Origin: Fidelibacterota bacterium
GTDB lineage: Bacteria; Marinisomatota; Marinisomatia; Marinisomatales; UBA1611
Assembly: GCA_002718285.1 (NCBI GenBank)
Contig: PBAR01000043.1
Span: 1 to 64,000 of the forward strand
Direction of reading: 5' to 3'
DNA length: 64,000 nt
The position numbers were made by a program, and so were the translations under genes. Shown here piece by piece: positions 16,851-26,085 of this stretch. The notes under the pieces are model-generated. The model was not told the DNA's origin. It saw only the letters and a program-made list of their open reading frames with translations, and made no database searches. Every line of letters starts with the position of its first letter. Position 1 is the stretch's first letter.

Positions 16851-17849
16851 ATGTTAAATGGAAAATCGATACTTGTTACTGGAGGTACGGGGTCTTTTGG
16901 AAAAAAATTTATAAATACTATAATTGAGAAATACAAACCAAATAAAATTATTGTATATAGTCGAGATGAACTAAAACAGTTTTATATGCAAGAAGAAATA
17001 AAAACAAATACTATTCTCATGAGGTACTTTATTGGAGATGTAAGAGATTTTGAAAGATTAAAAATGGCTATGATTGATGTGGATATTGTTGTCCATGCTG
17101 CTGCGCTTAAGCAAGTGCCTGCTGCAGAGTATAATCCGTTTGAAGCAGTTAAAACTAATATAATTGGAGCTCAGAATGTTATTAATGCTGCGCTTGAACA
17201 AAATGTAAAAAAGGTAATCGCACTTAGCACAGATAAAGCAGCAGCTCCTATTAATCTTTATGGCGCAACAAAATTGACTTCGGATAAATTATTTATAGCT
17301 GCAAATAATTATCGAGGCAAAAAAGACATTAAATTTTCGGTTGTACGTTATGGTAATGTCTTAGGAAGTAGGGGTTCAGTAGTTCCTTTTTTCCAAGAAA
17401 AGAAAAAAAAGGGTGTTTTGCCCATTACCGATGAAAGGATGACTCGCTTTAGTATAACTCTCGATCAAGGTGTTGAATTTGTAATTAGATCTTTAGAAAT
17501 AATGTGGGGAGGAGAATTATTTGTGCCTAAAATACCTAGTTACAAGTTAATTGATGTAGCTAAGGCAATTGCTCCAAATGCAAAGTACGAAATTATTGGA
17601 ATTCGTCCCGGTGAAAAACTGCATGAAGAAATGATAACCATTACTGATTCCATGAACACGGTTGAATTTGATAATTATTATGTAATCGCACCAAATTCTG
17701 AATTTATAACTTGGGATCGTAAAAAATTTCTTAATGAAAGTAGCTCAACAAAAGGAAAATATTGCCCTGATGGTTTTCAATATTCAAGTGGGACAAATGA
17801 AGATTTTCTGACTGTTAATGAATTACGTGAATTAATTAAAAAAATATAG
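16851..17849 (+). CDS. pseB: UDP-GlcNAc 4,6-dehydratase (5-inverting), PseB
   Basis: A 332-residue SDR that makes UDP-2-acetamido-2,6-dideoxy-L-arabino-4-hexulose, the first step to pseudaminic acid. Motifs: TGGTGSFG at 10-17, GDVRD near 62-66, AAALKQVPAAEYNP near 83-96, STDKAA at 126-131 (Asp-Lys catalytic pair) and YGATK at 137-141. RPGEKLHEEMI near the C-terminus is also PseB/FlaA1-typical. The gene begins one base after the wbpD stop and leads directly to PseC and PseH-like genes. The related CapE/WbjB family catalyses a similar reaction, but the context favours PseB. Confidence 0.92.
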   Translation: MLNGKSILVTGGTGSFGKKFINTIIEKYKPNKIIVYSRDELKQFYMQEEIKTNTILMRYFIGDVRDFERLKMAMIDVDIVVHAAALKQVPAAEYNPFEAVKTNIIGAQNVINAALEQNVKKVIALSTDKAAAPINLYGATKLTSDKLFIAANNYRGKKDIKFSVVRYGNVLGSRGSVVPFFQEKKKKGVLPITDERMTRFSITLDQGVEFVIRSLEIMWGGELFVPKIPSYKLIDVAKAIAPNAKYEIIGIRPGEKLHEEMITITDSMNTVEFDNYYVIAPNSEFITWDRKKFLNESSSTKGKYCPDGFQYSSGTNEDFLTVNELRELIKKI

Positions 17850-17854
17850 TAAAA

Positions 17855-19012
17855 ATGATTTCTTACGGAAAGCAATCTATTGATCAATCTGATATTGACT
17901 CGGTAGTTAATGTCTTAAAAAGTGATTGGCTTACTCAAGGGCCGGCTGTTGAAAAATTTGAGAATGATTTGAAAAAATATTTTGGATCTAAATATGTCTG
18001 TGCTGTCTCAAACGGCACAGCTGCATTACACTTATCAGCAATAGGTTTGGATTGGGGTTTGGATGACATAATTATTACATCTCCTCTGTCATTTTTAGCT
18101 ACCGCTAATTGTATTATTTATGCAAATGCAACTCCAGATTTTTGTGATATAGATTCCAACTCATATACAATTGATCCAAATCACGTTGAAGATAAAATAA
18201 AAAAACATTTATCTAGTGGTAATCGAGTTAAATCTATTATAGGTGTTGATTTTGCAGGTCATCCCTGTGATTGGAAATCTCTAAAGGTAATAGCAGATAA
18301 ATATGATTTAACATTAGTTAACGATAATTGTCATGCATTGGGCGCATCTTATTCTAGTAATAAACAATATGCCATAAAATATGCCGATATTGTTATACAA
18401 AGTTATCATGCAGTTAAACACATTTCGACTGGGGAGGGTGGAGCAATCTTAACTAATTCAAAAAAAATTGATCAAAAAGTCCGCTGTTTAAGAACACATG
18501 GAATGACAAAATCATCAGATTTGTTGGAAAAAAATGATGGTCCTTGGTATTATGAAATGCATAGTCTAGGATATAATTATAGAATTACTGATTTTCAATG
18601 TGCTCTTGGTAGTAATCAATTAAAAAAATTAAATGATTTTGTATCGAAAAGAAATAGGATTGCAAAATATTATGACAAAGCATTTAGAAAAAATAAGCAT
18701 TTGAAAATTCCTAGCCGTGATCATAAAGTAAATCATTCTTATCATTTATATCCATTGCAAATCTTTTTTGATAGATGTAGCAAATCAAAAAAAGAATTAT
18801 TCGATTTTTTTTATAAACATGGCATTAATCTTCAAGTCCACTATATCCCAATTAGCTCCCAGCCTTATTATGTAAAAAAGTTTGGAATCAATTCATCGGA
18901 TTATATAAATGCAAATTTATTTTATTCTCAAGAAGTTTCCCTGCCTATTTATCCTACTTTAGAAAAAAAATCGCAAGATAGAATTATTAAATTGATTAAT
19001 GAGCTGGTATAA
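17855..19012 (+). CDS. pseC: UDP-4-amino-4,6-dideoxy-N-acetyl-L-altrosamine transaminase, PseC
   Basis: A 385-residue DegT/DnrJ/EryC1-family aminotransferase. PLP contacts: SNGTAALHL at about 52-60, the Asp-containing NDNCHALGA at 156-164 and the Schiff-base lysine Lys188 in SYHAVKHISTGEGG, the last being the form typical of PseC. The C-terminal half has HYIPISSQPYY and the SLPIYPTL ending of the family. It should transaminate the PseB product at C4 with glutamate. The gene follows pseB by 5 bp and precedes the PseH-like acetyltransferase. It might also serve as the missing WbpE of the uronate branch, but nothing in the sequence shows that. Confidence 0.9.
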   Translation: MISYGKQSIDQSDIDSVVNVLKSDWLTQGPAVEKFENDLKKYFGSKYVCAVSNGTAALHLSAIGLDWGLDDIIITSPLSFLATANCIIYANATPDFCDIDSNSYTIDPNHVEDKIKKHLSSGNRVKSIIGVDFAGHPCDWKSLKVIADKYDLTLVNDNCHALGASYSSNKQYAIKYADIVIQSYHAVKHISTGEGGAILTNSKKIDQKVRCLRTHGMTKSSDLLEKNDGPWYYEMHSLGYNYRITDFQCALGSNQLKKLNDFVSKRNRIAKYYDKAFRKNKHLKIPSRDHKVNHSYHLYPLQIFFDRCSKSKKELFDFFYKHGINLQVHYIPISSQPYYVKKFGINSSDYINANLFYSQEVSLPIYPTLEKKSQDRIIKLINELV

Positions 19013-19018
19013 TTTTTT

Positions 19019-19573
19019 ATGGAAAATCTTAGATTAGATACAGAAAATTATTTTCTTCAGAGTTTAAATGAAAGTGATGTATCTGAACGTTATCTTTCAT
19101 GGTTGCATGATTTTGAAGTATCTAAAACTCTTGAGGTCGATGGCAAATCTCAAACTCTTGAAACAATAAAAGATTATATAAACTGGCATGATAATAAGTT
19201 AAAATTTCTTTTTGGGATTTTTACTATTAAAGAAAAAAAACATATAGGGACATTTTCAGTAACATTGAATGTTGAACATAAGCGTGCGACAATTGGCGTA
19301 ATGATTGGTGATAAAGATTATTGGGGGACAGGGGTAGTTAATGAAGCCAGAGCAAAAATAATTGATTGGTTATTTGATATTAAAAAAATGAATAAAATAG
19401 AAGCTGGTCCTATGTCAATTAATTTCCCTGCAATTTTTAATTTTATTAATCAAGGTTGGGAGAATGAGGGAATAATGAAAAGTCACTATTTAATTGATGG
19501 TAAAAGTGTGGATTCCATTCTTTATGGAATGACAAGAAAGCTTTGGAAGGATTTAAAGAAACAATACAAATAA
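19019..19573 (+). CDS. pseH: GNAT acyltransferase, PseH-like
   Basis: A 184-residue RimJ/RimL-type GNAT protein. LRLDTENYFLQSLNESD at the start, a FGIFTIKEKKHIGTF strand and the acetyl-CoA-binding region IGDKDYWGTGVVNEA (about 96-110) are visible. PseH acetylates the 4-amino group of the PseC product; placement immediately after pseB and pseC supports that role. The following ligase/ACP/lyase/reductase cassette raises the possibility that the acyl donor here is a hydroxyacyl-ACP rather than acetyl-CoA. Sequence alone does not settle the donor. Confidence 0.7.
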   Translation: MENLRLDTENYFLQSLNESDVSERYLSWLHDFEVSKTLEVDGKSQTLETIKDYINWHDNKLKFLFGIFTIKEKKHIGTFSVTLNVEHKRATIGVMIGDKDYWGTGVVNEARAKIIDWLFDIKKMNKIEAGPMSINFPAIFNFINQGWENEGIMKSHYLIDGKSVDSILYGMTRKLWKDLKKQYK

Positions 19574-19577
19574 TACT

Positions 19578-21020
19578 ATGAATGTAAATATCGGAAAATT
19601 AGGTAAAATAATTGATTGCTTAACTGGTGAAGTTTGGAGTCAGAAAAAATTATTTTCTGAAGTAAATAAAAGAACGGCGTATTTATACAATAATGGAATA
19701 AATAATAACAGTAAACTAATTTTAGCACATGGTGGTTCTCCTGCTTTTTTTGCAGATTTATTTTCTTGTTGGAATTTAGGAGCTATGGTTGCCTGCATTA
19801 ATCCAAGCATTAAAAAATTTGAGATGGAAAATATTGTTAATTTTTTAGAGCCAGATGCCATTATTACTAATAAAAATAAAATTAATATGTCTTTAAATGT
19901 GTCGACCATAAATCTTTCAAAAATATCTTCAAATACTCGCTCTTTCAAATGGAAGAATATTTCTATTTTAGATAATCCATCCTTAATGCTTTTTACCTCT
20001 GGAACTACTGGTACCCCTAAAGGAGTAGTGCATACTTTTCGAAGCATAGCTTCTAGAATTTCGCTAAATCAAAAAATTATAGGCTCTAACGTAATGGATG
20101 TAAGCTTATGCCCTCTTCCAACTCATTTTGGTCATGGTTTAATTGGGAATTGTTTAACTCCTTTATTAAATGGAGATACACTTATTCTTTTGCCAGGTAG
20201 TGATATAAAAAACATCGTTAATCTAGGAAAATTTATTGATGATTATGAAGTTACTTTCTTGAGTTCCGTACCAACTATGTGGAAAATTGCAACTAAATCA
20301 CAAAAACCTGAAAAAAACACAATTAAAAGAGTTCATGTTGGATCTGCTCCGTTGTCTTCTGATTTGTGGCAAGAAATCATTGAATGGTGCGGTACAAAGA
20401 ATGTTTGCAATATGTACGGTATAACTGAAACAGCAAATTGGCTTGCTGGTGCAAATGCTAATGATTGTAATCCTGAGGATGGTTTAATTGGAAATATGTG
20501 GGGCGGAGAAGCAATGATTATTGATAAGGATAATAATTTCTCTTCATTTGGTAAAGGTGAATTGATAGTTCAATCTCCATCATTGATGAGTGGGTATTAT
20601 AAACTTGAAGAACAAAATAAAAAGGTGTTTATAAATGGTTGGTTTAGAACTGGTGACATTGGAGAAATTGATGAAAAAGGAAATATTAGATTAACTGGAA
20701 GAAAAAAATTTGAGATTAATCGAGCCGGATTAAAAGTTAACCCTGAGGATATTGACCTTTTACTTGAAAAAAGCTCCTTTGTTATGGAGGCATGTGCTTT
20801 TGGAATTCCAGATGAAATAGCAGGAGAAATAGTTGGAGTTGCTATTAAAATTGACAATAAAGATAATTTAGATAAAGTCAAAGAATGGTGTAGTAATAAT
20901 TTGCTAAAAGAGAAATTGCCTGAAAAGTGGTATCTTGTAGATGAAATTCCAAAAAGTGATAGAGGTAAAATAAATCGTGCTACAGTAGCATCTATTTGTC
21001 TTAATCTTAATAATGAATAA
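19578..21020 (+). CDS. AMP-forming acyl ligase (acyl-CoA/ACP synthetase-like)
   Basis: A 480-residue ANL-superfamily adenylate-forming enzyme. The P-loop-like FTSGTTGTPKG is at 139-149, the YGITETA motif (A5) near 275-281, GWFRTGDIG (A7) near 354-362, and the C-terminal lysine in KSDRGKINR (A10) near 462-470. It adenylates a carboxylic acid and loads it on CoA or, given the adjacent acyl carrier protein gene 29 bp downstream, on the ACP phosphopantetheine. The substrate is unknown. It opens a four-gene cassette inserted between the pseH-like gene and the PseF-type gene, so it may supply an unusual N-acyl group for a nonulosonic acid. Confidence 0.88.
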   Translation: MNVNIGKLGKIIDCLTGEVWSQKKLFSEVNKRTAYLYNNGINNNSKLILAHGGSPAFFADLFSCWNLGAMVACINPSIKKFEMENIVNFLEPDAIITNKNKINMSLNVSTINLSKISSNTRSFKWKNISILDNPSLMLFTSGTTGTPKGVVHTFRSIASRISLNQKIIGSNVMDVSLCPLPTHFGHGLIGNCLTPLLNGDTLILLPGSDIKNIVNLGKFIDDYEVTFLSSVPTMWKIATKSQKPEKNTIKRVHVGSAPLSSDLWQEIIEWCGTKNVCNMYGITETANWLAGANANDCNPEDGLIGNMWGGEAMIIDKDNNFSSFGKGELIVQSPSLMSGYYKLEEQNKKVFINGWFRTGDIGEIDEKGNIRLTGRKKFEINRAGLKVNPEDIDLLLEKSSFVMEACAFGIPDEIAGEIVGVAIKIDNKDNLDKVKEWCSNNLLKEKLPEKWYLVDEIPKSDRGKINRATVASICLNLNNE

Positions 21021-21049
21021 TTGTTATACGCATTGATTGAGTTATAGTT

Positions 21050-21274
21050 TTGAATAAAGCAAAAAAAATTGTATCTGAGGTCTTCAATCTAAATATTGAT
21101 GATATATCAGACACTTCTAGTATTGGACAATTGCCTGGATGGGACAGCCTTGGTCACATGAGGTTAATTTTAAAGATAGAAAAAATCATTTCAAGGTCTA
21201 TTAGAACTGAAGAAATTTTATCAATTGTAAATATAGAGAGCATTGAAAAGATTTTAGAAAAAAATAAAAAATAA
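21050..21274 (+). CDS. Acyl carrier protein
   Basis: A 74-residue carrier protein. The phosphopantetheine attachment motif is GWDSLGHM (Ser33), with the usual helical ACP pattern before and after. It starts at TTG (no in-frame ATG gives a full first helix). It is dedicated, not the fatty-acid AcpP: it differs at the DSL site neighbourhood and sits between an AMP-forming ligase and a lyase. It probably carries the acyl group activated by the ligase. Confidence 0.88.
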   Translation: MNKAKKIVSEVFNLNIDDISDTSSIGQLPGWDSLGHMRLILKIEKIISRSIRTEEILSIVNIESIEKILEKNKK

Positions 21275-21288
21275 AGAGTATAGATAAA

Positions 21289-22143
21289 ATGAATAAATTA
21301 AATCAGCAGCTATCATTTAAAGATGAAATTATAAATAATAATATTGTACCGATGATAGGCGTTTATGATGTTTTTTCCGCAGCATTAGCTGTTCAATATT
21401 TCAACACAATATTTTGTAGCGGTTATGGTTTTTCTGCTAGCTACTATGGTTTACCTGATGAGGGGTATATTGCTTGGTCTGATATGGTTTCATATATTGA
21501 AAGAATAAGATCAGTTTTACCTTCAAATAAACATATTGTTGTTGATATTGATGATGGCTACGGAGACCCAAAGTTAGCGGCAGATGTAGTTAAGCGTTTA
21601 GAGCGCGTTGGTGCCTCTGCTGTAATTATTGAAGATCAGCGACGCCCAAAAAAATGTGGCCATTTGCCCGGCAAAGAAATTCTTGATCTTGATGAATATT
21701 TAATTAGACTCAATTCAGTTCTTAAAGCAAGAAATAAAATGTTTGTTATTGGGAGGACTGATACTCCAAAATTTGAAGATGCTATTTATAGAGTTAAGGA
21801 ATTTAAAAAAGCTGGAGTTGATGGAATATTGGTTGAAGGAATTGATGATATATCAAAAATACCTCTGATAAGACAAGCTGTAGGAGATCAAATAGCTATA
21901 ACAATAAACCTTATTGAAGGTGGAAAAACAGACCCTATAAGTTGGTCAGAGTTAGAAAAATTAGGTGTTAATCTAATTAATTATTCAACTCCTTGTTTAT
22001 TTTCAGCGCATGGTGCAATTAATAATAAATTGAAAAAATTAATAAAAGATAACGGCAGTTTATTGTATGATAAGGATGATATTGATCTAAATAATAATAA
22101 CCAATTTTTGAAAAATTTACATGATAGAAATATAATAAATTAA
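21289..22143 (+). CDS. Isocitrate lyase/PEP mutase superfamily lyase
   Basis: A 284-residue TIM-barrel enzyme of the ICL/PEPM superfamily. DIDDGYGDP (about 86-94) holds the Mg-binding aspartates, IEDQ is at 114-117, and KKCGHLPGKE at 121-130 carries the catalytic-loop cysteine. That KKCGH loop is the mark of C-C lyases (2-methylisocitrate or dimethylmalate lyase type) and of some carboxy-PEP mutases, not of PEP phosphomutase, so phosphonate synthesis is not supported. It lies between the ACP and an aldo/keto reductase gene and may form a short keto or hydroxy acid for activation. The substrate is not known. Confidence 0.85.
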   Translation: MNKLNQQLSFKDEIINNNIVPMIGVYDVFSAALAVQYFNTIFCSGYGFSASYYGLPDEGYIAWSDMVSYIERIRSVLPSNKHIVVDIDDGYGDPKLAADVVKRLERVGASAVIIEDQRRPKKCGHLPGKEILDLDEYLIRLNSVLKARNKMFVIGRTDTPKFEDAIYRVKEFKKAGVDGILVEGIDDISKIPLIRQAVGDQIAITINLIEGGKTDPISWSELEKLGVNLINYSTPCLFSAHGAINNKLKKLIKDNGSLLYDKDDIDLNNNNQFLKNLHDRNIIN

Positions 22144-22149
22144 TTTATT

Positions 22150-23022
22150 TTGTATTCGGAAAAATTAACTTTGGGTTCTGCTCAATTTGGGAGCAATTAT
22201 GGAATTGCTAATAGTTCTGGAAAAGTAAAATCTTCTGAGGTAAATAAAATACTTGCTTATGCTTATGGCAAGGGAATTTCTTGTATAGATACTGCATCAG
22301 GTTATGGAATAAGTGAAAAAGTTATCGGGGACTATTTTAATGAAAATCTCAATCAAAAATGGACAATAATTACTAAGCTCTCTGGTCCACCTAACTTATT
22401 TATGGAACAATTGGAAACGAGTATTCGAAAACTAGGAAGAAAGCCAGATGTAGTTTTGGCACATACCATTTCGGACTTATTTATACCATCCTTTTCAGAT
22501 ATGATCAGTTGGTTAAAAAACGAAATGGGTATTAGTAAAATTGGTGTATCGATATATAGGAAAAATGAAATTGAAAAAATATTCAATTTTAAATATAAAA
22601 TAGATGTTATTCAGTGTCCTCTAAATATTCTTGACACTCGTTTATATAGAACAGGATTAATTGATAGGATAAAAGAAAATGATATTGAACTTCATATAAG
22701 GTCAGTTTTTCTTCAGGGTTTGTTTTTTCTATCTGAAAAACAATTGAACAATAACTTTATTGAAGTTTTGCCATATATAAAAAAACTAAAAAAAATCTCA
22801 AGAGATTTTGGATTGTCATTATCGGAATTATCTCTACTCTGGGTTTGCTCATTAAATCAAGTAGATAAGGTGATAATCGGTGTAGATAATATTGATCAAT
22901 TAAAAACTCATTGTAAAACTATAAATAAAGAAATCGATTTTGAAATAACTGAAAAAATTACTTCTATAAAATACAATAACGAGAAAATACTTAATCCTTC
23001 ATTATGGGGAGAAAGGGTATAA
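22150..23022 (+). CDS. Aldo/keto reductase
   Basis: A 290-residue aldo/keto reductase. The catalytic tetrad is visible: Asp47 and Tyr52 in DTASGYG, Lys76 in ITKLSG and His105 in VVLAHT. The C-terminal LSELSLLWVCSLNQVDKVIIGV is the family's NADPH-binding end. The start is a TTG at 22150. It may reduce a keto group of the acyl chain built by the neighbouring ligase, ACP and lyase genes, or a keto sugar. It ends three bases before the next gene's ATG, inside that gene's ribosome-binding region. Confidence 0.82.
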   Translation: MYSEKLTLGSAQFGSNYGIANSSGKVKSSEVNKILAYAYGKGISCIDTASGYGISEKVIGDYFNENLNQKWTIITKLSGPPNLFMEQLETSIRKLGRKPDVVLAHTISDLFIPSFSDMISWLKNEMGISKIGVSIYRKNEIEKIFNFKYKIDVIQCPLNILDTRLYRTGLIDRIKENDIELHIRSVFLQGLFFLSEKQLNNNFIEVLPYIKKLKKISRDFGLSLSELSLLWVCSLNQVDKVIIGVDNIDQLKTHCKTINKEIDFEITEKITSIKYNNEKILNPSLWGERV

Positions 23023-23024
23023 AC

Positions 23025-25067
23025 ATGTCAGCTAATCGTTTAAACACTTTAGCAATAGTTCAGGCTAGAATGGGTTCAAGTAGATTACCAGGAAAAGTAA
23101 TGAAAAAAATTTGTGATAAAACATTAATTGAAATATTGCTAGAACGGCTATCAGCCTCTTCAAAAGTTGATAAAGTAATTTTAGCCACAACAACTAATTC
23201 TAATGAAAATGAAATGGTTAATTGTGTTGAGGATTTAGGGTATTTTGTATTTAGAGGAAGTGAAAATGATGTGCTTGATCGGTACTATAAAGCTGCGAAA
23301 ATTTTTCCAGCTAAATATGTTGTAAGAATTACAGGAGACTGCCCTCTAATTGACCCAACCTTAGTTGATAATACAATTGAATATATTGATAAGTTAAAAT
23401 ATGATTATGTTTCGAATGCAATGCCACCTACTTATCCAGATGGCCTTGATGTTGAAGTATTTACTTTTCATGCGTTAGAGAAGTCATGGAAAAATGCAAA
23501 GACCTCAGTGCAAAGAGAGCATGTCACTCCTTACATGATAGAATCTTTAGAATTTAAAATAGGGAATTGCAGCAATAAGGATAATTTTTCAGATGAAAGA
23601 TGGACAGTTGATGAACCTGAAGATTTGGATTTAGTGAGAAAAATTTTTGATTATTTTACCCCAAAATTAGATTTTAAATGGGAAGATGTTATGGCACTTA
23701 AAAATGAAAACCCTGCAATGTTCGATGTTAACAAACATATTGGTCGAAATGAAGGTGCCGGCTTGGGGACGGGTCAAGATTTGTGGGTATCAGCTAAAAG
23801 ATTAATTCCAGGTGGCAATATGTTGCTATCTAAAAGAGCAGAAATGTTTTTGCCAGTAAAGTGGCCCGCATACTTTAGCAAAGCTAAAGGTTGCATGGTT
23901 TGGGATATGGATAATAAGAAATATGTAGATATGTCAATTATGGGAGTTGGAACAAATACTTTAGGATATGGTCATCAACTAGTTGATGAATCAGTAAATA
24001 GTGTAATTAAATTAGGCAATATGTCGACTTTGAATTGTCCCGAAGAAGTTTACCTCGCCGAAAAATTGATTGAATTGCATCCTTGGAGCGACATGGTTAG
24101 ATTGGCTAGAACTGGTGGAGAGGCGAACTCAATGGCCATAAGAATTGCTAGAGCTGCATCTGGGAAAGATAAGGTTGCATTTTGCGGATATCATGGTTGG
24201 CATGATTGGTATTTGGCTGCAAATCTTTCAAATGATAAAACATTAGATGGTCATCTTCTGCCCGGTTTAGAACCAAACGGTGTTCCAAGATCATTAACGG
24301 GTAGTGTCCTAACATTCAATTATAATGATTTTGATGGATTAAATAAACTGGTTGAAGAAAACGATGTTGGTGTAATTAAAATGGAAGTCATGAGAAATGA
24401 AAAACCAAAAGATAATTTTCTGACTAAAGTCAGAGATCTTGCAACAAAAAAAGGGATTGTTCTTGTCTTTGACGAGATTTCTTCAGGTTTTCGCCAAACC
24501 TATGGAGGACTGCACAAAGAATATAAAGTAAATCCAGATATTGCAGTATTTGGAAAAGCACTAGGCAATGGTTATGCTATCACAGCCATCATTGGACGTC
24601 AAGAAGTGATGCAGTCAGCACAAGATTCATTTATTAGTAGCACATTCTGGACAGAAAGGATTGGTCCTGCAGCTGCACTTAAAACACTAGAAGTTATGGG
24701 GGAAATAAAATCTTGGGAAATCATTACTAATCAAGGATTAGAGCTTCAAAAGTTGTTAAAACAATTAGGAGCTAAACATAATTTAAATATTAATTGTGGA
24801 ATACTACCTGCGATAACTGATTTTTCATTTGATAGTGAATATGGCTTAGAGTATAAAACATATATTACTCAGGAAATGTTAAAAAAAGGATATTTAGCAA
24901 CTACTGCTATGTTCATGTGTATTGAGCATGATAATCAAGCTCTCGAAAAATACATTGAAGCTTTGGACCCTATTTTTGCCAAACTAAAAGAATGTGAGAA
25001 TAGTGATAAAATACATGAATTAATTGATGGTCCAGTTTGTCATGGTGGGTTCAAAAGGTTAAACTAA
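23025..25067 (+). CDS. Fusion: CMP-sugar cytidylyltransferase (PseF/SpsF-like) + class III aminotransferase
   Basis: A 680-residue two-domain enzyme. Residues 1-235 are a cytidylyltransferase (QARMGSSRLPGK at 13-24, GDCPLIDP at 104-111, WTVDEPEDLDLV near 193-204), the PseF/SpsF type that makes CMP-nonulosonate. Residues 245-680 are a glutamate-1-semialdehyde-aminotransferase-like domain (RTGGEANSMAIR near 362-373, GYHGWHDW at 388-395, FDEISSGFR at 482-490, PLP lysine Lys511 in FGKALGNGYA). The start ATG 23025 is chosen because GGGGAGAAAGGG lies just upstream; an ATG at 23004 would overlap the previous gene. The transferase domain fits the final step of the pseudaminic pathway; the aminotransferase substrate, perhaps an amino-sugar or amino-acyl precursor, is not known. 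Confidence 0.88.
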   Translation: MSANRLNTLAIVQARMGSSRLPGKVMKKICDKTLIEILLERLSASSKVDKVILATTTNSNENEMVNCVEDLGYFVFRGSENDVLDRYYKAAKIFPAKYVVRITGDCPLIDPTLVDNTIEYIDKLKYDYVSNAMPPTYPDGLDVEVFTFHALEKSWKNAKTSVQREHVTPYMIESLEFKIGNCSNKDNFSDERWTVDEPEDLDLVRKIFDYFTPKLDFKWEDVMALKNENPAMFDVNKHIGRNEGAGLGTGQDLWVSAKRLIPGGNMLLSKRAEMFLPVKWPAYFSKAKGCMVWDMDNKKYVDMSIMGVGTNTLGYGHQLVDESVNSVIKLGNMSTLNCPEEVYLAEKLIELHPWSDMVRLARTGGEANSMAIRIARAASGKDKVAFCGYHGWHDWYLAANLSNDKTLDGHLLPGLEPNGVPRSLTGSVLTFNYNDFDGLNKLVEENDVGVIKMEVMRNEKPKDNFLTKVRDLATKKGIVLVFDEISSGFRQTYGGLHKEYKVNPDIAVFGKALGNGYAITAIIGRQEVMQSAQDSFISSTFWTERIGPAAALKTLEVMGEIKSWEIITNQGLELQKLLKQLGAKHNLNINCGILPAITDFSFDSEYGLEYKTYITQEMLKKGYLATTAMFMCIEHDNQALEKYIEALDPIFAKLKECENSDKIHELIDGPVCHGGFKRLN

Positions 25068-25107
25068 ACTTTTGAATTCTATATAAATAAAATAGTAATT
25101 AGATTTT

Positions 25108-26085
25108 TTGAACATTCAAATATTAACAGAATGTGGTAATAAATTAGGATTTGGTCACCTTTATAGATGTCTTTCTTTATACCAAACTTTTTATGAAAGA
25201 AAAATATCAGTTAACCTTATTGTCAAATCAAATTCTGATATTAGTTCTTTATTAAGAAATATAAATTTTGAATATAATAATTGGATAAATAATTATAGTT
25301 ATAAACCCAATGATATTTACATTTTTGATTCAATAACAATTAGTCAATCCGAAATCAATAATATTTGTAACAAGGTTAAAAAAACTGTTTTTTTTGATGA
25401 CTATAATAGATTCAATTATTCAAGTTCAGTTGTTATTGATTCTACTGTATTAGTAAATAAGAAACCTCAGGTATTATGCAATGATAATCTTTATTTACTT
25501 GACACAAAATATACGGCTTTAAGAAAAGAATTTTGGGCCCCATGCAAAAAATATATACGGAAATCTATAAAAAATATACTTATTACTTTTGGGGGTAGTG
25601 ATGTTAGAAGTTTATCACATAAATTATTACTTTTACTTAATAATTCATTTCCCAACATACAAAAAACTATTATAGTTGGTCCAGATTTTAATAACAAATC
25701 TGAGATTCAGAATGTTGCAAATGATACTACTAGCTTAGTTTTTTCTCCAAATTCAGATCAGATGAAACAAAATATGATAGATTCAGATATTTGTATTGCT
25801 TCGGGTGGTCAGACTTTATATGAACTGGCATCTTTAGGAGTGCCTACTATTGCAATTATTTTAGGTGAAAATCAAATTGAAGATACAGTAGGTTGGCATA
25901 AAAAAGGGTTTTTATTGAATTCTGGATGGTGGGATAAAAATGGATTGGAAAAAAATATTTTAAACAATATTAATAAAATTTCAAATCAAGCAATTCGCAA
26001 AAAAATGTCTATTATAGGCCAAAAGAATATAGATGGAAAAGGTACGTACAGAATTACAGATTCTATCATTAAATATTTTTCATGA
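25108..26085 (+). CDS. pseG: UDP-2,4-diacetamido-2,4,6-trideoxy-L-altrose hydrolase, PseG-like
   Basis: A 325-residue GT-B-fold hydrolase that releases UDP from the PseH product. The N-terminal loop GFGHLYRC at 14-21 carries the catalytic-type histidine of PseG; the C-terminal SGGQTLYELASLGVP (about 233-247) is the nucleotide-binding motif. The start is TTG 25108, giving the usual first strand (Met-Asn-Ile-Gln-Ile-Leu). It overlaps the next gene by four bases and is preceded by a 40-bp gap, the largest in the operon. Confidence 0.85.
   Translation: MNIQILTECGNKLGFGHLYRCLSLYQTFYERKISVNLIVKSNSDISSLLRNINFEYNNWINNYSYKPNDIYIFDSITISQSEINNICNKVKKTVFFDDYNRFNYSSSVVIDSTVLVNKKPQVLCNDNLYLLDTKYTALRKEFWAPCKKYIRKSIKNILITFGGSDVRSLSHKLLLLLNNSFPNIQKTIIVGPDFNNKSEIQNVANDTTSLVFSPNSDQMKQNMIDSDICIASGGQTLYELASLGVPTIAIILGENQIEDTVGWHKKGFLLNSGWWDKNGLEKNILNNINKISNQAIRKKMSIIGQKNIDGKGTYRITDSIIKYFS

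Noticed and set aside
21289..22143. PEP phosphomutase and phosphonate biosynthesis
   Set aside because: The active-site loop reads KKCGHLPGKE, typical of C-C lyases; no phosphonopyruvate decarboxylase pair is convincing nearby, and the ThDP enzyme at 39221 resembles acetolactate synthases.
23004..23024. Upstream ATG for the cytidylyltransferase fusion
   Set aside because: It overlaps the preceding gene, and the intervening bases form the strong G-rich ribosome-binding region for the ATG at 23025.
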